Shown here piece after piece: positions 16,634 through 25,079 of a stretch of DNA of 64,000 bases; the stretch's first letter is position 1; each line of letters opens with the position of its first letter. The position numbers were made by a program, and so were the translations under genes. The notes under the pieces are model-generated. The model did no database searches. It was given only the letters and a program-made list of their open reading frames with translations, and was not told the origin of the DNA. Source of the DNA: Chryseosolibacter sp964532595 (lineage in GTDB: Bacteria; Bacteroidota; Bacteroidia; Cytophagales; Cyclobacteriaceae). Where the stretch lies: the NCBI GenBank assembly GCA_964532595.1, contig CAZHIQ010000002.1, forward strand, positions 124,001 through 188,000, in the 5' to 3' direction.

Positions 16634-17800
16634 CTAGCGGATCATTTTAAAGAACCTGCTCCAACGGATCTTGTCGAGGAAGCTGGCATTCTGGTCGATT
16701 GAGAGCCAGATGAAAAAGGCTTTTCCAACGATGTGGTCTTCCGGCACAAATCCCCAGTAGCGCGAATCCAGCGAGTTGTGTCGGTTGTCGCCCATCATAA
16801 AATAGTAGTCCTGTTTGAAAGTATACTCGCTGATCTCCTGACCGTCGATATAGAGTTTACCGTCTTGGATAGACGCGTTTTCATTGTAGTCGTATTCGAC
16901 GATCGTGGTGCCGTACATGGCAACCATTTCTTCCGTCATTTGAATGGTCATTCCCTCATAAGGGATAACGATAGGACCATAGAAGTCGCCGTTCCACCGG
17001 AAGGTCTTGGCATCGGGGAAAATATTGTACTCGACCATCTCTCGGGTGCGAGGTCCCATCCCGGCACCGCCGTTATCAAGGCCGATACGAACATCGGTGA
17101 TAAAGTTGAGCTTGCGCAATTCATCAGCAACTTCCTCTGTGATGTTCATGGCATAAACGACCGAGCGGTCTGATCGGGCTATCACCCTGGCATCATATAT
17201 CCGGTAGCGGTTGAGAACCCTGTCATTAATGACGCCATTGGCGGTTACCAGGTGTGAGAACTGTACGAGCTCTGGAAATTCCTGGCGTTCGCTGTTGATA
17301 TAAATAACGCGATCAACGATTTCGAGGGTGTCGCCGGGGACGGCCACACAGCGTTTGATGTAGTTTGTTTTCAGGTCGACAGGGTAGTCGATCCCGTCAT
17401 TCAGATCAATAGGAGGGACGTTGAAAACGACTACATCGTTACGCTTCACACGGCTGATACCGGGCAGGCGGTACTGCGGCAATTGAATGGCTGTCGAGTA
17501 TGAAGGGATATTGGTAAACCAGATTTTTTGATGCGTGAGCGGCACCTGCAGAGGGGTGGTCGTAGTGCGGGTTCCGTAGTGGAATTTGCTGACGAAGAGA
17601 AAATCGCCAACAAGCAGGGAGTTTTCCATTGACGGCGTCGGAATGGTATAAGCCTCCATAATGAGCCATCGTATCAGTGTGGCTGCAATTACAGCGAAGA
17701 GAATGGCATCTCCCCATTCTCGCAGTTTCGACTTAGGCTTTTCTTCGCTGTGAGGAGCGGTTTCTTCCGTATTTTTCTTCTTCCAGAACTGCCAGTTCAT
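16634..17800 (-). CDS. lepB: Signal peptidase I
   Basis: LepB cuts signal peptides from exported proteins at the outer face of the inner membrane. The 388-residue product has one N-terminal membrane helix (about residues 30-50), catalytic Ser57 in IPTPSMENSLLVGD, catalytic Lys149 in YIKRCVAVPGD, and the closing box GDNRHNSLDSRYWG from residue 337. The roughly 175-residue insertion between the lysine box and the GDN box is long compared with E. coli but usual in Bacteroidota. I chose the ATG at 17800 (MNWQFWKKK). It is the last gene of parA-parB-DUF5683-dapB-lepB. Confidence 0.96.
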   Translation of the reverse strand: MNWQFWKKKNTEETAPHSEEKPKSKLREWGDAILFAVIAATLIRWLIMEAYTIPTPSMENSLLVGDFLFVSKFHYGTRTTTTPLQVPLTHQKIWFTNIPSYSTAIQLPQYRLPGISRVKRNDVVVFNVPPIDLNDGIDYPVDLKTNYIKRCVAVPGDTLEIVDRVIYINSERQEFPELVQFSHLVTANGVINDRVLNRYRIYDARVIARSDRSVVYAMNITEEVADELRKLNFITDVRIGLDNGGAGMGPRTREMVEYNIFPDAKTFRWNGDFYGPIVIPYEGMTIQMTEEMVAMYGTTIVEYDYNENASIQDGKLYIDGQEISEYTFKQDYYFMMGDNRHNSLDSRYWGFVPEDHIVGKAFFIWLSIDQNASFLDKIRWSRFFKMIR

Positions 17801-17909
17801 GTGCTTGTGGGTGTTGTAAGCTTGCAAATAAAATGAAAATAATGGTATTCCGAACTCAGGCAGCTCTAAGCCTGATGTTCCTTTAGCTGAATTGGTCGCT
17901 GCACGGCGC

Positions 17910-18617
17910 TCAGAATTTCAAGAAATCATCCATATTTAGGATTCCTTTCCGGGCGGGAAGCCATTCGGCGACCATCACTGCACCAAGGGCAAATCCTTCT
18001 CTCGTATGGGCAGTATGTTTGATCTCAATATCGTCGATGGCGGACGTGTACCGGACGACATGCGTTCCCGGTACGTCGCCTTCACGGAACGACTGAATAG
18101 CCAAATCACTGGTTCCCCTGCCGTCTCCTTCGATCCATTGCTTTTTCCGCTCGAGGTGATTGATCACGCCCTCGGCCAGAGTGATGGCCGTACCACTGGG
18201 AGCGTCTTTTTTCTGAGTATGATGAGTTTCGTCGATGGTGACATCGTAATCGGTGAAGTTGTTCATCATCCGGGCCAGGTGTTCATTCAGCTTGAAGAAC
18301 AGATTTACGCCCAGGCTGTAATTGGATGCGTAAAAAAAGGCGCCGTCTTTTTCGAGGGTGAGTTTTTCAATCTCCGGTTTCCTGGCGAGCCATCCGGTCG
18401 TTCCGCAAACGACGGGGATACCGCGCTCGATACACTTCCTGACGTTGTCGAAGGCTGCATCGGGGTGCGAAAATTCAATGGCTACATCAGCCGCGACGTT
18501 GTCGAGTTCTTGTCTGTTATCGATATCAATTCGGCCGGCGATCTCATGACCACGCGCAATAGCGATGCCTTCGATGGTCTTGCCCATTTTGCCGTAACCT
18601 ACAAGGAGAATTTTCAT
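17910..18617 (-). CDS. dapB: 4-hydroxy-tetrahydrodipicolinate reductase
   Basis: DapB reduces the dihydrodipicolinate-pathway intermediate with NAD(P)H on the way to diaminopimelate and lysine. The 235-residue product starts with the nucleotide-binding MKILLVGYGKMGKT, has CGTTGW, ASNYSLGVNLFF, and the catalytic block ETHHTQKKDAPSGTA with the paired histidines and lysine. An upstream in-frame start would add 44 residues of non-homologous sequence before the Rossmann motif and is rejected. It sits between the DUF5683 gene and lepB, a conserved order in Bacteroidota. Confidence 0.96.
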   Translation of the reverse strand: MKILLVGYGKMGKTIEGIAIARGHEIAGRIDIDNRQELDNVAADVAIEFSHPDAAFDNVRKCIERGIPVVCGTTGWLARKPEIEKLTLEKDGAFFYASNYSLGVNLFFKLNEHLARMMNNFTDYDVTIDETHHTQKKDAPSGTAITLAEGVINHLERKKQWIEGDGRGTSDLAIQSFREGDVPGTHVVRYTSAIDDIEIKHTAHTREGFALGAVMVAEWLPARKGILNMDDFLKF

Positions 18618-18723
18618 CTGTATCTGGAAATTGAACTCGGCGAAAATACGAGAAACTGTTGACGTGGTGAAGTTATACGCAGTGAAGTTCGGCTTTACGC
18701 CGTATTCGCTTGCTGCAGGCCAA

Positions 18724-19389
18724 TTACCTGAACCGGAACACAACGGCAATGCCCATGGTTTGACCCGTCATAACGTCCTGACTCAACGAAGGCTCAACAC
18801 TCACCTGTAGATTGGGATTGATATCGAACTCTTTGAGGTGAGCATCGACGTGTGCGTCAACCATCTGTAGCAGGTACATCCCACCGAGCAGGATAACAAA
18901 GAAATCCCGTTGCCGGCGGGTACGGCTCTCAAGAGTTCGAATAGTTTCGGTAGTGGTGAGGTTAAAAGGATATGGCAGTTGCTCATTGATACCACTCCCG
19001 GTGATTCCGGCTTCGAGGTTCTGAAAGAGATATCCCCGCACTTCCAGGTTCTGGTCGCGATAAAATTTTAATCCATAACCCAGACCGATAAAACCTCCGT
19101 ACACCAGCGGGAGCTTCCAGTATTTCTTATTGTAAATCTGTCCAAGGCCTGGCAAAACCGCCGCGTAAAGGAGGGCCTTGCGAGGATCGTAATGCCGGGC
19201 CTGTGACGTGATGAGAATGGTGTCCGGGGCGGCCTGGGTGTAGATTGTGTCGCGTTCTTCAACAATAACCGTGTCGGCCATTACTGCCGGGCGACGGCGT
19301 TGTGCATCAGCTTCTTCTACGGAGCTGAGAACAATCAGTAACGCCACCGCGAAGTGATAATACCGCAAGTAATGGGTGATACAGTTCAT
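18724..19389 (-). CDS. DUF5683 domain membrane protein
   Basis: The 221-residue product has a signal peptide (about residues 1-29) and the DUF5683 block DPRKALLYAAVLPGLGQIYNKKYWKLPLVYGGFIGLGYGLKFY. Two or three membrane segments and the conserved FFVILLGGMYLLQMVDAHVDAHLKEFD follow, with a C-terminal beta strand ending in VVFRFR. The function is unknown. It is found right after parB and before dapB throughout the Bacteroidota, and here follows parB by 12 bases. The PGLGQIYN motif resembles TM2-like small membrane domains. Confidence 0.9.
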   Translation of the reverse strand: MNCITHYLRYYHFAVALLIVLSSVEEADAQRRRPAVMADTVIVEERDTIYTQAAPDTILITSQARHYDPRKALLYAAVLPGLGQIYNKKYWKLPLVYGGFIGLGYGLKFYRDQNLEVRGYLFQNLEAGITGSGINEQLPYPFNLTTTETIRTLESRTRRQRDFFVILLGGMYLLQMVDAHVDAHLKEFDINPNLQVSVEPSLSQDVMTGQTMGIAVVFRFR

Positions 19390-19401
19390 GGCGATGGGTC
19401 G

Positions 19402-20319
19402 TCACGACAACTTCAAAATGTCGATGACGCGATTCAAATCCTCGACAGAAAGGAACGGAATTTTGATTTCTCCTTTTTGTCCGTCGCTCTTTACTACAAC
19501 ACGAGTGCCAAAGTGTGATGAAAGTCGGGACTGCAGCTGCGATATTTCACGACTTTGAGGGATAGGGGTTGATTTCTCCTCAGGCTTGTCGTTCTTCTTC
19601 TGCGACATTTCGCGGACCAGTTCCTCTACCTTGCGTACGGAGAGATCTTCAGCGAGAATTTTCTTGAAGATGTAAAGCTGCTTATCCGGATTTTCGACGT
19701 TGATCAATGCTCGGGCATGCCCCATCGTCAGTTTGTTGTCGCGGACAGCGATCTGAATATCGGGCGGAAGGCGCAACAGACGCAGGTAATTGGTTACCGT
19801 CGCTCTGTTCTTGCCTACGCGTTCGCCAAGCTCCTCCTGCTTCAGATTGCACTCGGACAAAAGGCGCTGGTAGCTGAGTGCAATTTCTATCGCGTTAAGG
19901 TTTTCGCGCTGAATGTTTTCGATAAGAGCCATTTCCAGCATTTGCTGGTCGTCGGCCGATCGGATATAGGCCGGGATTTGCGTCAACCCGGCAAGCTTCG
20001 ATGCTTGAAAGCGTCGCTCTCCCGAGATCAACTGGTACTGATTGGCCGCGAGACGTCTTACCGTAATAGGCTGAATGATTCCATGAACCTTGATCGACTC
20101 ACTCAGTTCCAACAGGGCTACATCGTCGAAATGGGTACGGGGCTGGAAGGGGTTTACTTCTATCTCGCTCACCGGTATTTCCATAATACCGCCTACCACC
20201 GGACGCTTTTCGGCGCCTGTTTCTGCCGGTGCTGAGACATCGGTCTCCAGCTTCTCCTCAGTCGAGTTGTCTTTCAACAGGGCGCTCAGGCCCCTCCCTA
20301 ACGCTTTCTTCTTACTCAT
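19402..20319 (-). CDS. parB: Chromosome-partitioning protein ParB
   Basis: ParB binds parS sites, spreads as a CTP-driven clamp and works with ParA in chromosome segregation. The 305-residue product has an N-terminal ParA-contact region (KKALGRGLSALL), the nuclease-like/CTP domain with NPFQPRTHFDD and LISGERRFQASKLAGL, ENIQRENLNAIEIALSY, a helix-turn-helix (QEELGERVGKNRATVTNYLRLLRLP) and a C-terminal dimerisation domain. The usual GERRxRA box reads GERRFQA here, with Gln in place of the last Arg. It overlaps the parA stop by four bases (ATGA). Confidence 0.97.
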   Translation of the reverse strand: MSKKKALGRGLSALLKDNSTEEKLETDVSAPAETGAEKRPVVGGIMEIPVSEIEVNPFQPRTHFDDVALLELSESIKVHGIIQPITVRRLAANQYQLISGERRFQASKLAGLTQIPAYIRSADDQQMLEMALIENIQRENLNAIEIALSYQRLLSECNLKQEELGERVGKNRATVTNYLRLLRLPPDIQIAVRDNKLTMGHARALINVENPDKQLYIFKKILAEDLSVRKVEELVREMSQKKNDKPEEKSTPIPQSREISQLQSRLSSHFGTRVVVKSDGQKGEIKIPFLSVEDLNRVIDILKLS

Positions 20320-21107
20320 TTCACTACAACGTTTCTTTCGGTGATGCCGTTTTTATCCAAAATTTCATGGGCGAGATTGAGATAACTTATCGCTCCCTTG
20401 CTTTCCGCGTCGTGTACGATTACGGGAAGACCGAAGCTGGGTGATTCGCTCAACTTAACGTTTCGCGGAATGATGGCGTTGAAAGTCATCTTCTGGAAGT
20501 GCGTACGGACTTCTTCCACCACCTGATTGCCCAGACTTGTCCGCGAGTCATAGAGAGTCAGCAAAATTCCTTCGATCTCCAGCCGGGGATTCAGCCGCGT
20601 CTGGATGATCTTGATGGTGTTCAGCAGCTTGCCAAGTCCTTCGAGAGCGAAGTACTCGCATTGCACAGGGATGATCACCGAATCGGCCGCTGTCAGCGCG
20701 TTGATGGTGATAAGTCCCAGCGACGGCGAACAGTCGATGATGATGAAATCATAATCGTCTTTTATCGCAGCCAGCGCGTCGCGCATTTTTTCCTCGCGTC
20801 GCTCGATGTTTACCATCTCGACTTCCGCACCGACCAAATCGATGTGGGAGGGAAGCACATCAAGATATTTGAGTTCGTTCTTGACGATGGCATCGGCGGG
20901 TTTAACTCCGTCGACCATACATTCGTAGATGCCCTGCTCTACTTCCTTGGGGTTTATCCCAAGACCTGACGTAGAGTTGGCCTGAGGGTCGGCATCGACC
21001 AGCAATGTCTTGCGTTCAAGCACGGCGAGACTCGCTGCGAGGTTAATCGCGGTTGTTGTCTTCCCGACACCGCCTTTTTGATTGGCAATCGCAATGATTT
21101 TTCCCAT
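20316..21107 (-). CDS. parA: Chromosome-partitioning ATPase ParA (Soj type)
   Basis: ParA is a Walker-type ATPase that binds DNA non-specifically and moves ParB-parS complexes. The 263-residue product starts MGKIIAIANQKGGVGKTTT (deviant Walker A with the signature lysine), followed by LLVDADPQANSTSGLG and the Walker B-like DFIIIDCSPSLGLITINAL. There is no N-terminal DNA-binding extension, so it is the short chromosomal form. I chose the ATG at 21107; a longer in-frame reading would run through the terminator hairpin in front of the gene. It heads the parA-parB-DUF5683-dapB-lepB series. Confidence 0.97.
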   Translation of the reverse strand: MGKIIAIANQKGGVGKTTTAINLAASLAVLERKTLLVDADPQANSTSGLGINPKEVEQGIYECMVDGVKPADAIVKNELKYLDVLPSHIDLVGAEVEMVNIERREEKMRDALAAIKDDYDFIIIDCSPSLGLITINALTAADSVIIPVQCEYFALEGLGKLLNTIKIIQTRLNPRLEIEGILLTLYDSRTSLGNQVVEEVRTHFQKMTFNAIIPRNVKLSESPSFGLPVIVHDAESKGAISYLNLAHEILDKNGITERNVVVK

Positions 21108-21119
21108 CAGCAAAGAATT

Positions 21120-21150
21120 AAAAAATGGCCCCCATCCGTTATCCGGGGGC
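21120..21150 (-). terminator. Terminator-like hairpin directly upstream of parA
   Basis: Read leftwards, GCCCCC and GGGGGC (21150-21145 and 21133-21128) pair around an 11-base loop and are followed by six T. The T run ends 13 bases before the parA ATG. It would serve as the terminator of pyrG-yidC, but its position means a parA transcript that starts at the -7 box 21160-21153 must cross it. Confidence 0.6.
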
Positions 21151-21152
21151 TT

Positions 21153-21160
21153 CAAATATA
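21153..21160 (-). promoter_or_regulatory. Candidate -7 box for parA
   Basis: Read leftwards, TATATTTG is an exact TAnnTTTG match, immediately upstream of the terminator-like hairpin. No clear -33 TTTG is found at the usual distance. Confidence 0.35.
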
Positions 21161-21179
21161 CCGCAAAATACAAAGGGCC

Positions 21180-21235
21180 GTGGAACATCGTGGAACGTGT
21201 TATCCACAAATGGTACACATTCGATGCACGTGGAA
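21180..21235. repeat. GTGGAAC repeats, one perfect DnaA box and a parS-like core upstream of parA
   Basis: GTGGAACA (21180-21187) and GTGGAACG (21190-21197) are direct repeats resembling half of the bacterial parS palindrome. TTATCCACA (21200-21208) is a perfect DnaA box. CACGTGGAA at 21227-21235 matches the core of parS, about 12 of 16 positions over the full site. All lie in the 205-base gap between yidC and parA. A single DnaA box is not an origin; a role in parAB control or as a weak parS is possible. Confidence 0.35.
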
Positions 21236-21312
21236 AAAGCCCGAAAGAGCGAAAATCGCAGCTAAAGGGCTGTGTACTAGTATTTTAGATCATCAGAGGC
21301 GTCCGATGCAGC

Positions 21313-23148
21313 TTACTGCTTGCCTTTGCCCTTACCGCCTGGCTTCCTCTTCTTTTTCTCTTCCTCCATCTTCCGGCGGGTCTCCTCGCTGGCTTTCATA
21401 GCCTCCTCCAGGCGAGCCATAAAACGGGATTTCTTGCCACCGCCGGCGGCGATCCGCTTCCGATTCTCTTCCAGAAGCTGGCGAATACGATCCTCATCCA
21501 CAAAACGACGGATAATCGCCTGCTGTGCGAACGTAACCAGGTTAGAGACGAAGTAATAGAAGGTGAGTCCTGCCGGGAACGAGTTCAGGAAGAACAGGAA
21601 AACAACCGGCATGATGTACGACATCGACTTCATCGGTCCGGTGACAGACGATAACTGATTGTTCTGCCACGTATAAATCAGCGTCGATACGGTCATAATA
21701 ACGGTGAAGAGGCTGAGGTGGCTTCCAACACCGAACGGAAGTTCGAAGGAGAAACGGACAATAGAGTCGTAGGTCGACAAATCTTCCGCCCACAGGAACG
21801 ACTGCTGACGCAGTTCGATGGCCGCCGGGAAGAGGTAGAACATCGCGAAAAGAATCGGCATTTGGAGCAGAACGGGAATACATCCGCTGATCGGATTAAC
21901 CCCTACCTGTTGGTAAAGCTTCAGCTGCTCCTGCTGAGCCTTTTGCATATCGTCGCCATTCCGTTCCTTGATTTCATCCAACTCGGGTTTCAGTACCCTC
22001 ATCTTCGCCATACTGAGGTATGAACGATAGGAAAGGGGAAACAGCACGAGTTTCAGGAGTATGACCAGAATCGTAATGATGAGACCGTAATTACCGATAA
22101 AGGTGGTCAGGAACTTAAATACAGGATAAATGATGAACTTGTTGATCCAGTATATAGGAGGCCACCCGAGATAGACGTTCCTTTCAAAGTCTTCCGCTAC
22201 CGCGCCGATCGTTTGATAATCATTGGGCCCCAGATAATAGGTAAAACGCGTATCGCCGCCGATGAATGCTGTTTTCGGAATAAACAAGTCGATTTTGGCA
22301 GTTTCAGCAACCGTTGTCTGTGCCTCGTTGGTGATGGTCGAAACTTCCCCGCCACTGAAATGGCTGTCGGCTATAAGAGCGGAAAGGAAGAATTTCTTTT
22401 TAATCGATACCCATTTCAGCGGGGAAGCAAATGCCTGAAGCTCCGTCCCACTCGACCTTTCCGTTAAGGCGTCATAGCCGTCATCGGTTGTAAACCAGGT
22501 GATGGTCGAGTTGTTCCGCATGTCATGGAGGTCTTTCTCCAGCGGCATAATCTGATCATCCCAACGCAAAGTAAGGTGGTTACTGCCAATGCGTTCGCCA
22601 AATCCCCGCTGTTCCAGATGGTAACGGATTTGGTACCCGTTGGCGGGCACGGCATACACGTGTCGCAGATAAGATCCATCTGTTAGCTGAGCGGAGAAAG
22701 TCACTACAGTAGTATCGCCCTGTTGTGACCGGCTGGAGGTGTAATACAGTTCATAAAGGTCGATTTCCCGGCCATCGTACTGAGCCAGGAGGCGGAAAGC
22801 CGTATTTTCTGGAGCAACAAGCTTGAGGGGGTCGCCGCGGTACGTTTTGTAGTTCTTGAGTTCGACGTCCGAGAGAACTCCACCACGACTGCTGAAGGCG
22901 ACTTTCAGGTCGGCCGTTTCGACAGTGATGGTTTCGGCGGTACCCGTGGCAAAAGCTGACAAGTCTCCATAAGCGGCAGCCCGAATACTGTCGGGCGTTT
23001 CGGCCGGGGGGGTCACCGCGGCAGCGGCGGCAGTGGTGTCGCTGACCGGCTGAGCAGACTCAGGCCGGGGCGTGGGGGAAAACCAGTAAAAATACACCAG
23101 CAACAAAGCTGCAATCAGGGTAAGACCTATCGCCGAATTTCTGTCCAT
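21313..23148 (-). CDS. yidC: Membrane protein insertase YidC
   Basis: YidC inserts and folds inner-membrane proteins with or without SecYEG. The 611-residue product has a first membrane helix at the N terminus, a large periplasmic beta-sandwich domain (about residues 60-350) and the conserved C-terminal insertase core. The core carries NYGLIITILVILLKLVLFPLSYRSYLSMAKMR, QMPILFAMFYLFPAAIELRQQSFLWAEDLS and PAGLTFYYFVSNLVTFAQQ. A strongly basic tail (EEEKKKRKPGGKGKGKQ) fits ribosome binding. It follows pyrG by 45 bases on the same strand, probably as one transcript. Confidence 0.97.
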   Translation of the reverse strand: MDRNSAIGLTLIAALLLVYFYWFSPTPRPESAQPVSDTTAAAAAVTPPAETPDSIRAAAYGDLSAFATGTAETITVETADLKVAFSSRGGVLSDVELKNYKTYRGDPLKLVAPENTAFRLLAQYDGREIDLYELYYTSSRSQQGDTTVVTFSAQLTDGSYLRHVYAVPANGYQIRYHLEQRGFGERIGSNHLTLRWDDQIMPLEKDLHDMRNNSTITWFTTDDGYDALTERSSGTELQAFASPLKWVSIKKKFFLSALIADSHFSGGEVSTITNEAQTTVAETAKIDLFIPKTAFIGGDTRFTYYLGPNDYQTIGAVAEDFERNVYLGWPPIYWINKFIIYPVFKFLTTFIGNYGLIITILVILLKLVLFPLSYRSYLSMAKMRVLKPELDEIKERNGDDMQKAQQEQLKLYQQVGVNPISGCIPVLLQMPILFAMFYLFPAAIELRQQSFLWAEDLSTYDSIVRFSFELPFGVGSHLSLFTVIMTVSTLIYTWQNNQLSSVTGPMKSMSYIMPVVFLFFLNSFPAGLTFYYFVSNLVTFAQQAIIRRFVDEDRIRQLLEENRKRIAAGGGKKSRFMARLEEAMKASEETRRKMEEEKKKRKPGGKGKGKQ

Positions 23149-23193
23149 TGATCTATGTTGTAATAGCTATAACTTCTTCCGAGGGGTGCAATA

Positions 23194-24810
23194 TTAGGAA
23201 ATTGATTTCTTGTAGGTCAGCGCCGCTCCGATAAACTTGACAAACAGCGGATGCGGGTTGAGTACCGTACTCCGCAGTTCCGGGTGATACTGCACGCCGA
23301 CAAACCAAGGGTGATCTTTCAATTCAACGATCTCAACCAATCCTGATTCGGGATTCGTTCCTACGGCCTTCAAGCCCGCAGCCTCAAGGCGATCCAGGTA
23401 TTTGTTGTTGAGTTCGTAACGATGACGGTGCCGCTCCTGAATAAGGGTTTCACCGTAGGCCAAATGGGCTTTGCTGCCTTTCTTTATACGACAGTCGTAC
23501 GCGCCGAGTCGCATGGTGCCTCCCTTATCCGTAATTTTTTTCTGAGCCTCCATCATGTCGATAACCGGATATTTGGTCTTGGCATCGAACTCAGTAGAAT
23601 TGGCGTCCAGGCCAACAACGTGACGGGCGAACTCCACCACAGCACATTGCATGCCCAGGCAAATGCCGAAGAACGGGATCTTGTTCTCCCTGACGTAGCG
23701 TATACCCTGTATCTTTCCTTCCATGCCTCGTTCGCCGAAGCCCGGGGCGACCAATACGCCGTGAAGCCCCTTGAACAGGGACTCACACGAATTATGATTT
23801 ACGTCCTCCGCAGATATCCACTTGATATTGACTTTTGCATCATTTTCTGCACCGGCGTGAACGAACGCTTCGACGATTGATTTGTAGGCATCGGGAAGAG
23901 AAACATATTTCCCCACAAGGCCAATGTTCACCTCGTCGGTCGGACTCTTCAGTTTCGTCAGGAATTTCTTCCAATCCTCAAGATCGGGCTCCACTTTCGT
24001 GTGAACCTTCAACTTGGCCAACACCCGCTCGTCGAGCTTTTCTTTCCGCATCAGGATGGGTACATCATAGATGGTGTCGGCATCGATCGATTCGATGACG
24101 GAGTTGAGATGGACGTTGCAGAACAAAGCCAGCTTCTTCCTTAATTCGATCGGAAGCGGAAGTTCGGTGCGGCAAACGAGTATGTCGGGCTGAATCCCTT
24201 CTGCCAGCAACTCCTTGACGGAGTGCTGTGTAGGCTTGGTTTTGAGTTCCTTAGCCGCCTTCAGATAGGGGATAAGTGTCAGATGGATGACGATGGCGTT
24301 GTTGGGTCCGAGATCCCAACGCACCTGGCGAACCGCTTCTATGAAGGGGAGGGATTCGATGTCGCCGACAGACCCGCCGATCTCAGTAATCACAAAATCA
24401 TAGTTACCGCTTTCCCCAAGCAGCAACATGTTTCGCTTTATCTCGTCGGTGATGTGGGGTACCACCTGAACAGTCTTGCCGAGATACTCGCCTTGACGTT
24501 CCTTGGTTATGACATTGAAATAGATCCGACCCGTCGTGATGTTATTGGCCTGGCTCGTTTCTATATTGAGAAAACGTTCGTAATGCCCCAGGTCGAGGTC
24601 GGTCTCTGCTCCGTCGGCCGTTACGTAGCATTCGCCGTGCTCGTAAGGGTTAAGTGTACCCGGGTCAATGTTAATGTAAGGGTCAAATTTCTGAATGGTG
24701 ACCTTAAAACCTCTGGCCTGCAATAATTTAGCAAGCGACGCGGCAATGATTCCTTTACCTAAAGATGAAGTAACACCTCCGGTTACGAAGATATATTTGC
24801 TTGTAGACAT
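23194..24810 (-). CDS. pyrG: CTP synthase
   Basis: PyrG aminates UTP to CTP using glutamine and ATP. The 538-residue product has the N-terminal synthetase domain, starting KYIFVTGGVTSSLGKGIIAASL with KFDPYINIDPGTLNPYEHGE, and the C-terminal class I glutaminase domain with VAPGFGERG, the nucleophile cysteine in GICLGMQC, and VQYHPEL. I chose the ATG at 24810; a longer in-frame start would add 21 residues and reach beyond the -7 box. It leads pyrG-yidC. Confidence 0.98.
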   Translation of the reverse strand: MSTSKYIFVTGGVTSSLGKGIIAASLAKLLQARGFKVTIQKFDPYINIDPGTLNPYEHGECYVTADGAETDLDLGHYERFLNIETSQANNITTGRIYFNVITKERQGEYLGKTVQVVPHITDEIKRNMLLLGESGNYDFVITEIGGSVGDIESLPFIEAVRQVRWDLGPNNAIVIHLTLIPYLKAAKELKTKPTQHSVKELLAEGIQPDILVCRTELPLPIELRKKLALFCNVHLNSVIESIDADTIYDVPILMRKEKLDERVLAKLKVHTKVEPDLEDWKKFLTKLKSPTDEVNIGLVGKYVSLPDAYKSIVEAFVHAGAENDAKVNIKWISAEDVNHNSCESLFKGLHGVLVAPGFGERGMEGKIQGIRYVRENKIPFFGICLGMQCAVVEFARHVVGLDANSTEFDAKTKYPVIDMMEAQKKITDKGGTMRLGAYDCRIKKGSKAHLAYGETLIQERHRHRYELNNKYLDRLEAAGLKAVGTNPESGLVEIVELKDHPWFVGVQYHPELRSTVLNPHPLFVKFIGAALTYKKSIS

Positions 24811-24842
24811 GTTCAGGATTGACCCTTTCGAATAACCGGGCA

Positions 24843-24850
24843 CAAAGGTA
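24843..24850 (-). promoter_or_regulatory. Predicted -7 box for pyrG-yidC
   Basis: Read leftwards, TACCTTTG is an exact TAnnTTTG match 32 bases before the pyrG ATG. The -33 element is not clear. The remaining gap up to 25079 (about 230 bases) holds nothing else that I recognise. Confidence 0.5.
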
Positions 24851-25079
24851 ATTTTTTCCCGGGGAATATTCACTTTTTGAGGGCCGGCGGTGGCGATTAT
24901 TCACCATTCGGTGTTTCCAAACATTTTTCTGACCGGAAAAAACGAAGATTGTTCCCCTAATCTGCCGCTTGGCGAATTACGACAGGTATTATCCTGCAGA
25001 CCCATTTCCTTGCAAATCGATTTTAATACAAAAGCGTGAGAAATTGCGCAATTTTAGCAGGAAAGGCTCTTGAGCATAG

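Noticed and set aside
16948..17200. Unusual insertion in signal peptidase I as a new domain
   Set aside because: Long insertions between the lysine box and the GDN box are normal in Bacteroidota signal peptidases.
21180..21235. Replication origin near parAB
   Set aside because: Only one perfect DnaA box is present, with no AT-rich unwinding region and no dnaA, gidA or rnpA nearby.
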